Shown one piece after another: positions 6,572 to 13,612 of a stretch of DNA of 16,209 bases; the first letter of the stretch is position 1; each line of letters begins with the position of its first letter. The notes beneath the pieces are model-generated. The model saw only the letters and a program-made list of their open reading frames with translations, was not told where the DNA came from and searched no databases. Source of the stretch: an uncultured Moraxella sp. (lineage in GTDB: Bacteria > Pseudomonadota > Gammaproteobacteria > Pseudomonadales > Moraxellaceae); contig CALJUC010000027.1 of NCBI GenBank assembly GCA_937975585.1, forward strand, positions 1 to 16,209. The letters are read 5' to 3'. The position numbers and the translations under genes were made by a program.

Positions 6572-7282
6572 ATGCTAGCAATTTTCGCGTTTGTGGTAGT
6601 GCCATTTGTGAGCTGTCTAACACGTTTGCCCATCACAGGTGAGGATGCCGTAACGATTGAACGCTTACCCTATCATGCTCAATCATCTTGCCATGGCTTA
6701 AACTTCGCTAATTATCCCTGGCAAGCCGTTGAGCCTTTACAGGTAGACTGGTTAATTGCCCAATTTAACCGTTGGTTTTATGATAAAAATACGACCTTGG
6801 TCAGAGGACAGCACGAACCAGAGTATTTTGCACCGACCGATACCGACCCTGCCAAAATTGTGTTTGCCCATGGATTTTTTGCAAGTAGCTTACATGAAAT
6901 TAGCCATTGGTGTGTGGCCGGTAAGCGACGCCGACAGCAAAATGACTTTGGGTATTGGTATGCCCCCGATGGGCGCAGTGCCGAACAACAGCAAGCGTTT
7001 GAGCAGGTTGAGATTGTGCCGCAAGCCATCGAGTGCTTGTTAACGCTCATGTGTGCTAGACGCTTTCGCGTGTCACAGGATAATTTGTTTGCTGATTTTG
7101 ACACCAGTGCCAGTACCTTTGCTGAAGATGTTAAAGTGCAAGCACAGACATTTTGGCTAACGGGTGAAAAATTGCCAACCGATGCCCAAACCTTACTGCG
7201 TGAGTTACAAGTCTTGCGCCCTTTTCCTCTAACTGCTTGTGAGATTGGCAAAAACTTTTACCAAAAAAAAGCGGTGGGATAA
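6572..7282 (+). CDS. epmC: Elongation factor P hydroxylase EpmC
   Basis: EpmC (YfcM) hydroxylates the beta-lysylated lysine of elongation factor P, the last step after EpmB and EpmA. Family segments are TLVRGQHEPEYF (75-86), FAHGFFASSLHEISHWCVAG (98-117) with the HEISH metal-ligand motif (His108, Glu109, His112), and DFGYWYAPDGR (125-135). VEIVPQAIECL and VSQDNLFADF follow. At 236 residues it is longer than E. coli YfcM (about 180). The first ~55 residues are extra and begin with a hydrophobic stretch (MLAIFAFVVVPFVSC). The ATG has GAGGT five bases upstream, so it is kept, but a shorter protein from an internal GTG or TTG cannot be excluded. The family is secure. EpmA and EpmB are not in this window. 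Confidence 0.92.
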   Translation: MLAIFAFVVVPFVSCLTRLPITGEDAVTIERLPYHAQSSCHGLNFANYPWQAVEPLQVDWLIAQFNRWFYDKNTTLVRGQHEPEYFAPTDTDPAKIVFAHGFFASSLHEISHWCVAGKRRRQQNDFGYWYAPDGRSAEQQQAFEQVEIVPQAIECLLTLMCARRFRVSQDNLFADFDTSASTFAEDVKVQAQTFWLTGEKLPTDAQTLLRELQVLRPFPLTACEIGKNFYQKKAVG

Positions 7283-7294
7283 TTTCCACCGCTT
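7263..7294 (-). terminator. Terminator of the cytochrome c' gene, overlapping the end of epmC
   Basis: In the minus-strand reading, AAGCGGTGG and CCACCGCTT form a perfect nine-pair stem with an eight-base loop, followed by eight T residues. It begins 35 bases past the cytochrome gene stop. Its 3' half lies inside the last epmC codons (Lys-Lys-Ala-Val-Gly-stop). On the plus strand the stem is followed by only two T residues, so it would not end epmC transcripts well. Confidence 0.85.
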
Positions 7295-7329
7295 CGACAT
7301 CATGACCTTTTGATACAGACGAAAGGTTG

Positions 7330-7800
7330 TTAGTCTTTCTTATACTTATCATGACAGCTCTTACAGCTTGCGCCTAAGTCTGCATATTGGGTTTTGATAC
7401 CATCAACGCTGGTGGCGGTTGCAGCTGCGGTGTTCAATGCAGTCGCCGCGACTTTAAAGTTGTCAATTTTCTGTTGGAAGTCGGCCGTGTCTGTCCAAAT
7501 CGCATCTAATGAATCCCCACCTTTGGTTTCTGGGCCAAAATGTCCCCACGGGTCTTGAGTCATTTTTTCCGCTTCTGCTTTAAAGGTAGTGGCATTGAAG
7601 GTAGTTGGGTCTTTGACCATTGCACCCATCGCTTTACTGGCTTTGCCCCAAGATTTCATGATGTCTTCACGCGCTTCCATGTGTTGCTTAGCGGTCATGT
7701 TAGCCGCGTCAGTGGTCGATGCAGCCGTATTGTCTGCTTTGTTACAACCGACAAGCGCAACAGCGAGTAGTAAGGGTGTGGCTAATTTCCAAGTAAGCAT
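7330..7800 (-). CDS. Cytochrome c' family lipoprotein
   Basis: The 156-residue protein has an N-terminal lipoprotein signal (hydrophobic core ending in the lipobox LVGC, Cys19), a low-complexity Ala/Thr linker, and a helical domain. It ends with the haem-attachment motif CKSCH (Cys146, Cys149, His150) near the C-terminus, the layout of cytochrome c'. Members bind one c-type haem and in many bacteria interact with nitric oxide or other gases. It would be anchored in the periplasm facing the outer or inner membrane. Segments MVKDPTTF and WGHFGPETKGG fit the family. The ATG has AGGAGA six bases upstream. The physiological role here is not shown; a generic monohaem cytochrome is the alternative. 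Confidence 0.88.
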   Translation of the reverse strand: MLTWKLATPLLLAVALVGCNKADNTAASTTDAANMTAKQHMEAREDIMKSWGKASKAMGAMVKDPTTFNATTFKAEAEKMTQDPWGHFGPETKGGDSLDAIWTDTADFQQKIDNFKVAATALNTAAATATSVDGIKTQYADLGASCKSCHDKYKKD

Positions 7801-7963
7801 GGGATTCTCCTAAGATTTATCTGTTTTATAGTAATGCGCGTGGTTTGGGTTTTATAAGGGTCTACAACCAATCGTGATACGCGTTGAATTCGGACAGTGT
7901 AACAAACTCTAGAATGGCCATGTTTTATTGTTTGGTAAACATTAGTGCCATTTTTCATTTATG

Positions 7964-7991
7964 AATGAGAATTGATAAATGAGAAAGGATA
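7964..7991. repeat. Two tandem 14-base direct repeats
   Basis: AATGAGAATTGATA (7964-7977) is followed immediately by AATGAGAAAGGATA (7978-7991), identical at 12 of 14 positions. It lies in the gap between the membrane-protein gene and the cytochrome gene. Its function is unknown; it may be simple slippage duplication. Confidence 0.5.
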
Positions 7992-8013
7992 AATTTAAGG
8001 GAGAAGTAAAGGA

Positions 8014-8550
8014 TTATGAGCTACTTTGCATCCGAATGGCCTTGCCTTGGGCTTGTACAGCCGTTCCTTGTAGGACAGCTTGGGCAACTTCCCGGTGCTT
8101 GGGTTGGCTAAAGCCGCTGATTTGGTAGAGCAGCTTACCATCGCCGCGATAAATACATAGGCTCATCGGGGTATGGTTGTCTGTGGCATTGCTCTTTGGC
8201 AATAGACGGATACTATCGCTAGGCTCTAGTCGATAATTGACCACCTTGCCGTGCGCTTGGTGGCTAAACTCATACGGCGTTAACCGTAATTGCCCCCCTG
8301 ATAGGTGGACTGTGTCAGACTTTGGCGTAAACCAATGCCAACCATAACCCCCAATCACAGCCATCAGCACAAGTGCAACACCCACCAACCCTGACAACCA
8401 ACCCAAAGCCATCAACACGCCTATCGCACTGATAATAACAGCAACGACTAACACCATACCTAATCGCGTGTACGGTGCCGCATGTGAGTGTAGGGTAATG
8501 ATTACCCCATCGTCTTTGACGGTTAGCATGGTCACATCCAAAAAGTGCAT
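8014..8550 (-). CDS. Two-helix membrane protein of unknown function
   Basis: I do not recognise this 178-residue protein. It has a short N-terminal part, two adjacent predicted membrane helices (about residues 30-50 and 52-70) and a cytoplasmic or periplasmic domain of about 100 residues. The layout resembles small inner-membrane proteins with a PH-like or beta-rich soluble domain, but no diagnostic motif is visible. The ATG at 8548-8550 has no ribosome site. The next in-frame ATG (8527-8529) has GGA seven bases upstream and may be the real start. It lies 76 bases after rph in the same direction and may be co-transcribed with it. That gap contains a 6-base-arm hairpin (ATATCG/CGATAT, 8589-8607) without a U-run. 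Confidence 0.7.
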   Translation of the reverse strand: MHFLDVTMLTVKDDGVIITLHSHAAPYTRLGMVLVVAVIISAIGVLMALGWLSGLVGVALVLMAVIGGYGWHWFTPKSDTVHLSGGQLRLTPYEFSHQAHGKVVNYRLEPSDSIRLLPKSNATDNHTPMSLCIYRGDGKLLYQISGFSQPKHREVAQAVLQGTAVQAQGKAIRMQSSS

Positions 8551-8626
8551 TAATTCAGCAGCGTTTGTCTACTAAAGGCTAAACGTTGATATCGTTGCTG
8601 TCGATATTGTAACTAACGGGCGATGA

Positions 8627-9343
8627 TTACCAACCCAATACCGCTTGTTGCGCCGCAATCAATTCTTTGATACCGGCTTCTGCCATGATTAACATTTCAT
8701 CAGCTTGGGCACGGGTAAACGGTTTTTCTTCGGCAGTGCCTTGGATTTCGATAAACTCACCTTTTTGGGTCATGACCACGTTTAAGTCCGTGTCACAGCT
8801 TGAATCTTCTTCATAACACAAATCCAGTAGTACTTCGCCATTTTTGATGCCCACTGATACAGCGGCAACCAAACCGACCAATGGATCAGCTTTTAATTTT
8901 TTAATCTGTTGAAGTTTTTCGAGTGCATCAACCAAGGCCACAGCCGCACCGGTGATACTAGCGGTACGCGTGCCACCGTCAGCTTGCAGTACATCACAGT
9001 CAATATGGATGGTTACTTCGCCAAGCTTTTCTAAATCGACCATCGCGCGTAAGCTGCGACCGATAAGACGTTGGATTTCTTGGGTACGGCCTGACTGTTT
9101 GCCTTTGGCGGCTTCACGTTGGGTACGCTCATGGGTCGCGCGTGGTAGCATACCGTATTCGGCTGTAATCCAACCTTTGCCAGAGCCTTTTAACCAACGG
9201 GGTACTTGGGTTTCGATACTCGCGGTACATAAGACCTTGGTATCACCGTAACTGACCAACACAGAACCTTCTGCGTGCTTGGTGTAGTGGCGTTCAAAGC
9301 TAATAGGACGCAGTTGGTTGTTTTCTCGATTATCAATACGCAT
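8627..9343 (-). CDS. rph: Ribonuclease PH
   Basis: RNase PH is a phosphate-dependent 3'-to-5' exoribonuclease that trims tRNA precursors in the cytoplasm as a hexamer. It has 238 residues, the full family length. Conserved segments are GKGWITAEYGMLPRATHERTQRE (57-77), SGRTQEIQRLIGRSLRA with Arg86, DCDVLQADGGTRTASITGA (115-133) with the phosphate-binding TRT at 125-127, and EEDSSCDTDLNVVMT with acidic residues 180 and 186. The C-terminus is intact, unlike the frameshifted rph of some E. coli K-12 strains. The ribosome site upstream of the ATG at 9341-9343 is weak (GAGAT). The gene downstream encodes an unrelated membrane protein. Confidence 0.97.
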   Translation of the reverse strand: MRIDNRENNQLRPISFERHYTKHAEGSVLVSYGDTKVLCTASIETQVPRWLKGSGKGWITAEYGMLPRATHERTQREAAKGKQSGRTQEIQRLIGRSLRAMVDLEKLGEVTIHIDCDVLQADGGTRTASITGAAVALVDALEKLQQIKKLKADPLVGLVAAVSVGIKNGEVLLDLCYEEDSSCDTDLNVVMTQKGEFIEIQGTAEEKPFTRAQADEMLIMAEAGIKELIAAQQAVLGW

Positions 9344-9506
9344 AACGATCTCTGGCTGTCAGTCGATAAAAAATAGGATTAAATTGCCAGTTATGCTACC
9401 TTCATAGGCCGGTTTTAGCAAGCAAAAACTCTCTGATGGCTTGGGTAGTGAGCCGTACTGCCCTTACGTATCACGCTCTTTTATCTCACTATTTCAGGCA
9501 TTTTTA

Positions 9507-11327
9507 CTATTCTAGGCCCTCGCGCTTTCGCAGCTCTTTACGTAATACCTTACCCAAGCTAGATTTTGGTAAGCTATCGACAAACGCCACATGGCGTGGG
9601 CGTTTATACCCGGTTAGGTGCGCTTTGCCAAAGGCTATCAGCTCTTTTTCCGTTAATTCTGGGGTTTTGGCGACCACGAATATCTTGGGTTCTTCACCGC
9701 GGGTTGGACTTGGAATGCCAATCGCTACACATTCTAGCACGTTGGGGTGCTTGAGCATGACGCTCTCAATCTCAGCCGGATAAACGTTAAACCCAGATAC
9801 CACCATCAAGTCTTTTTTTCGATCGACGATTTTGATAAAACCACGCTCATCCATGATACCGATATCACCGGTGAGAAAATAGCCATTGTCGGTAAATACC
9901 TGCTCGGTCGCCTCGGGCATATTTTGGTAGCCATGCATGACTTGTGGGCCTTTAATCGCAATTTCGCCACGCTCACCAATGGGAACCGATTGGTGGTTTT
10001 TATCAAGTAGCACAATATCCGTCATCGGTGCCGGAATACCCACTTTATTGGTAAATTCAGCAATCGTTAGTGGATTAAATGCCACAACGGGCGCGGTCTC
10101 AGATAGACCATAGCCTTCGACAATGGGCAGTCCAGTCAATTCATGCCAACGCTTGGCGACACTTGGCAAAATCGACATCCCACCACCGATGGTGGCTTTT
10201 AGTCGCGAAAAATCCAACTGCCGAAATTCAGGCTGTTGTAATAAACCACTAAATAGCGGTGTCACGCCCAAAATAAAACTCGGTGGATACTCGCGCATTT
10301 GTTGAATCATCTGGCGCATATTGCGCGGATTGGCAATCAATAGACCCGTAAACCCGCGATACAATAGCAAAATACAGCAAATGGTAAACGAAAACACATG
10401 ATACATGGGCAAGGCAGCCAACACGATATCGGTTTGCCCATCCTCGTCATAGGCACTTTTTAGTAGGTTATCGATTTGCAGTAAATTGGCATAGATATTA
10501 CCGTGGCTTAGCACCGCCCCTTTGGCAGAGCCTGTCGTACCGCCCGTATACTGTACTAACACAACATCATTAAGACACAAAGCCGGACGTTGATACTGGT
10601 AGGTAGGATGTGGACGCAACCAATCACTCAAGTAGTAAAATGCAACGGTTGGCACCGCAGTTTTTGTCTTACCTGCTGAAGATGTTGGTGTGGCTTGTGA
10701 AGCTTGTACGGTTGAAGTCAGTGGTGATTGGTCAAGTCGCTGTTTGCGTAAGTTCTTGGGTAACTTGCTTCTCGTAACCGAGTCGATTAATACCCCTAAT
10801 AGCTTGTTATACATATCGCCTAAACGACACATAACGACCAATTCTAATTGCTCAAAAACCGCCTGATTCAGCTCAGCAAAGTTACGACTAAACTTATCGA
10901 GCATGAATAAGACTTTGACACCCGAGTCAACCAATTGTTCGCTCAACTCACGTGGGGTATAGCTAGGGTTAAAGCTCACCAACACCAACCCTGCGCGAAT
11001 CACCGCGGCGGTAACCACCGGATATTGCAACATATTGGGCAGCATCACACCAACGGCATCACCTTTTTGCAATCCCAATGCTTGTAGATGCGTGGCAATG
11101 TGTAGGCTTGCCTTATCCAAGGCTGCATAGCTTAGTTGTTGTGTACCTGAGATATAAGCGGTTTTATCCGCATATTGGCGAAAGCTAGTTTCTAGCATAT
11201 CGAGTAACGAGCTATGCGCGGATGGTAACTGAATATCTGGATTGATGTTATAGCGCTCGTAGCTGATATACCAAGGGCGATTGGGGTCATAATTGGCAAG
11301 CGTAGCGGCTGACAAGCTTCTATCCAT
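9507..11327 (-). CDS. fadD: Long-chain acyl-CoA synthetase (second of tandem pair)
   Basis: FadD activates fatty acids with ATP and CoA, giving acyl-CoA for beta-oxidation or lipid use, and acts at the inner membrane. The 606-residue protein has the adenylate-forming motifs YTGGTTGSAKG (260-270), YGLSETAP (406-413), TGDIG (486-490), DRKKDLMVVSGFNVYPAE (502-519) and the C-terminal catalytic lysine in LGKVLRKE (Lys593). It differs from its neighbour by a Ser/Thr/Gln/Ala-rich insert at about residues 201-226. AGGAAA lies eight bases upstream of the ATG at 11325-11327. A terminator separates it from the upstream fadD copy, so it needs its own promoter, perhaps the extended TGCTACAGT box just upstream. 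The tandem pair resembles fadD1/fadD2 of Pseudomonas. The substrate chain length cannot be read from sequence. Confidence 0.94.
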   Translation of the reverse strand: MDRSLSAATLANYDPNRPWYISYERYNINPDIQLPSAHSSLLDMLETSFRQYADKTAYISGTQQLSYAALDKASLHIATHLQALGLQKGDAVGVMLPNMLQYPVVTAAVIRAGLVLVSFNPSYTPRELSEQLVDSGVKVLFMLDKFSRNFAELNQAVFEQLELVVMCRLGDMYNKLLGVLIDSVTRSKLPKNLRKQRLDQSPLTSTVQASQATPTSSAGKTKTAVPTVAFYYLSDWLRPHPTYQYQRPALCLNDVVLVQYTGGTTGSAKGAVLSHGNIYANLLQIDNLLKSAYDEDGQTDIVLAALPMYHVFSFTICCILLLYRGFTGLLIANPRNMRQMIQQMREYPPSFILGVTPLFSGLLQQPEFRQLDFSRLKATIGGGMSILPSVAKRWHELTGLPIVEGYGLSETAPVVAFNPLTIAEFTNKVGIPAPMTDIVLLDKNHQSVPIGERGEIAIKGPQVMHGYQNMPEATEQVFTDNGYFLTGDIGIMDERGFIKIVDRKKDLMVVSGFNVYPAEIESVMLKHPNVLECVAIGIPSPTRGEEPKIFVVAKTPELTEKELIAFGKAHLTGYKRPRHVAFVDSLPKSSLGKVLRKELRKREGLE

Positions 11328-11381
11328 GCAACGGGTTTCCTATCGGGATACTGCGGCTCACTGTAGCAAATTTTGGTTAAT

Positions 11382-11412
11382 AAAAAAAGGTGGCTAGATG
11401 GCCACCTTTTTT
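11382..11412. terminator. Intrinsic terminator between the two fadD genes
   Basis: GGTGGC (11389-11394) and GCCACC (11401-11406) pair around a six-base loop. Flanking A-runs and T-runs extend the stem and give U-tracts in both directions. It ends the transcript of the upstream fadD copy, 72 bases after its stop. Confidence 0.9.
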
Positions 11413-11483
11413 ACGTTGCTTAGTTTATGCTGCGTTATTTTTACTTAGTCGTAATCGATATTCAGCTAAGTCCTATGAGCTGA

Positions 11484-13250
11484 TTAATTACTGGCTTGTT
11501 CTTGCTCTTCAAGTTTACGAATTTCTTTACGTAAGATTTTACCGACATTCGACTTGGGTAATTCCTCAACAAACTTAATATGTCTTGGACGCTTATAGCC
11601 CGTCAGTTCTTTACGCGCATAGTCCAGTAGCTCTTTTTCAGAGAGGGTCGAATCTTTACGCACCACATACGCCTTAGGCACTTCGCCACTTCTGTCATCA
11701 GGAATACCAATGACACCGACTTCAAGGACTTTTGGATGCGCGGCCAACACTTCTTCAATCTCATTTGGATACACGTTAAAGCCAGATACCAAAATCATGT
11801 CTTTTTTGCGATCCACGATTTTGAAGAAACCGTTCTCGTCCATAATCGCAATATCACCGGATTTAAAGTAACCATCAGCGGTCATCGTTTCAGTCGTCGC
11901 CTCAGGGCGCAACCAGTAACCTTTCATGACCTGTGGGCCTTTAATCGCGATTTCGCCACGCTCGCCTTGCGCCACTTCATTGCCGTTATCATCGACTAAC
12001 TTAATATCCGTCAGCGGCATTGGGATACCAATCTTGCCACTAAACTCAGCAGCGGGTGGATTTAACGTGGCAACCGGTGAGGTTTCAGACAGGCCATAAC
12101 CCTCAACAATCGTGGTATTGGTGATACGCTCCCATTCGGATGCCGTTGATGGCAACACGGACATCCCGCCACCCAATGACAAACGTAACTTGCTGTGATC
12201 CAACGCCCTAAAACCTGGGTCATGCGCTAAGCCATTAAACAACGTATTGACCGCAGGGAAAAATATCGGCTGGTATTTACCCAATTCTTTAACAAATGTC
12301 TTAAAGTCACGCGGATTCGGAATCAATAGGCCAATAAAGCCCATGTTCATACCCAATAACGCACACGCGGTGAACGAGAAGATATGATACAGCGGCAACG
12401 CCACGACCAAGTATTCACCGCGCGCTTCTTCGGGCTTAAACATCGTCCGGATATATTCAAGACACTGGTATAAGTTGGCGACCAAGTTTTTATGGGTAAG
12501 CATCGCCCCTTTGGCCACACCGGTCGTACCCCCAGTATATTGAAGGACTGCGATGTCATCAGCCGTTATATCGGTTGGACGTTGGTATTGGCTCGCTGAG
12601 CTTTTTTGTAAGACTTGTTTGAACGTCACATGGCCTGCGATATGCCAAGCAGGAATCATCTTCTTAACATATTTGACGACGCTATTGACGATAAAGCCTT
12701 TGACCGACCCCATCAAATCACCCATTGAGCACACAATCACATGCTCAACAAGCGGTTTACCAATGTCTTGATAGGTTTTGGCGAAGTTTTCGATGATAAA
12801 TAAGGCTTTGGCTTGTGAGTCTTGTAACTGGTGCTCAAGCTCATGGCTAGTATATAGTGGGTTGACGTTGACCAAGGTCAAGCCTGCACGCAAAATACCA
12901 ATCATACACACGGGATACTGCAAGATATTTGGCATCATTACCGCGACGTTGTCGCCTTTTCTTAACCCCAAGCCTTGTAGATAAGCAGCCACTTGACGAC
13001 TATAGATGTCTAGCTCACGGAACGTCATCTTAGCGCCCATGCACACGAACGCATCTTCATTGCCGTATTTTTCGAAGTTTTTCTCGAAGATATTAATCAA
13101 GGTAACGTCGTCACCTGGCAACTCAATATTGTAGTTAAGGCCGTGTTTCTCATAAGTTTTTAGCCAGGGCTTCTCATGCGAGGCTGCAAGTTTAGGTGGC
13201 TGTTGACCTTGATTGGTGGCATCCATTGCGGCAGCATTCGTCTCAGACAT
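11484..13250 (-). CDS. fadD: Long-chain acyl-CoA synthetase (first of tandem pair)
   Basis: This is the 588-residue paralogue of the following gene and is closer to canonical FadD. Motifs are YTGGTTGVAKG (238-248), YGLSETSP (385-392), SGDIAIMDENGFFKIVDRKKDM starting at 464 (split here as SGDIA, then VDRKKDM near 479-485), VSGFNVYPNEIEEV, and Lys571 in NVGKILRKE. It activates long-chain fatty acids to acyl-CoA for beta-oxidation at the inner membrane. The start at 13248-13250 has a GGGAT ribosome site at long spacing (about nine bases). It shares its 362-base upstream region with the divergent parC. A terminator follows it, so the two fadD copies can be expressed separately. Confidence 0.95.
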   Translation of the reverse strand: MSETNAAAMDATNQGQQPPKLAASHEKPWLKTYEKHGLNYNIELPGDDVTLINIFEKNFEKYGNEDAFVCMGAKMTFRELDIYSRQVAAYLQGLGLRKGDNVAVMMPNILQYPVCMIGILRAGLTLVNVNPLYTSHELEHQLQDSQAKALFIIENFAKTYQDIGKPLVEHVIVCSMGDLMGSVKGFIVNSVVKYVKKMIPAWHIAGHVTFKQVLQKSSASQYQRPTDITADDIAVLQYTGGTTGVAKGAMLTHKNLVANLYQCLEYIRTMFKPEEARGEYLVVALPLYHIFSFTACALLGMNMGFIGLLIPNPRDFKTFVKELGKYQPIFFPAVNTLFNGLAHDPGFRALDHSKLRLSLGGGMSVLPSTASEWERITNTTIVEGYGLSETSPVATLNPPAAEFSGKIGIPMPLTDIKLVDDNGNEVAQGERGEIAIKGPQVMKGYWLRPEATTETMTADGYFKSGDIAIMDENGFFKIVDRKKDMILVSGFNVYPNEIEEVLAAHPKVLEVGVIGIPDDRSGEVPKAYVVRKDSTLSEKELLDYARKELTGYKRPRHIKFVEELPKSNVGKILRKEIRKLEEQEQASN

Positions 13251-13359
13251 AATGACGGTATCCCTTTAATATAGTAATAAAATATTGGTGCTAAACTTGT
13301 CATAAAAATAACGCATCACCCATCTCATAAACTCCCCCACCTTAGCGGTAATTGAGTCT

Positions 13360-13389
13360 ATTATGGACAGGTAAAAAAATTGTTATCAA
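13360..13389 (-). promoter_or_regulatory. Candidate promoter of the first fadD gene
   Basis: On the minus strand, TTGATA (13384-13389) and CATAAT (13360-13365) are 18 bases apart, each matching consensus at 5 of 6 positions. They are about 110 bases upstream of the start codon. The leader between is non-coding, and no FadR or PsrA site was recognised in it. Confidence 0.5.
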
Positions 13390-13509
13390 ATTTGCTATTA
13401 ACATACTAAAAATCTGTCTAAGTAACAAGGACATTTTCTTGACCCATAATTCCGCAGAAATTGTTTTGCCATAAAAACTTGGCCGAATCGAACCAAAAAA
13501 TGCACGACA

Positions 13510-13536
13510 GTCATTGACGTTAACAACAACAATGAC
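13510..13536. repeat. Inverted repeat upstream of parC
   Basis: GTCATTG (13510-13516) and CAATGAC (13530-13536) are perfect 7-base arms around a 13-base spacer that contains GTTAAC. It ends 11 bases upstream of the parC -35 box, where an activator might bind. It may also be chance. The rest of the 13251-13612 gap holds the two promoters and no gene. Confidence 0.35.
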
Positions 13537-13547
13537 CGCCTTTTTAC

Positions 13548-13575
13548 TTGTTTTTCTGTTAGTATTGTCTATTAT
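13548..13575 (+). promoter_or_regulatory. Candidate parC promoter
   Basis: TTGTTT (13548-13553) and TATTAT (13570-13575) are separated by 16 bases and lie 37 bases upstream of the parC ATG. The -10 matches consensus at 5 of 6 positions; the -35 is weak. Confidence 0.4.
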
Positions 13576-13612
13576 AACCGCTATTTTAACTTAATGACGA
13601 AAAACGATACCT

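Noticed and set aside
6778..7251. Open frame of 157 codons antisense to epmC
   Set aside because: It overlaps the conserved epmC coding region entirely and encodes a Ser/Cys-rich sequence with no family resemblance.
8016..8110. Short plus-strand frame of about 30 codons with AAGGA before an ATG
   Set aside because: It is antisense to the end of the membrane-protein gene, has no recognisable product, and the purine-rich upstream stretch is probably incidental.
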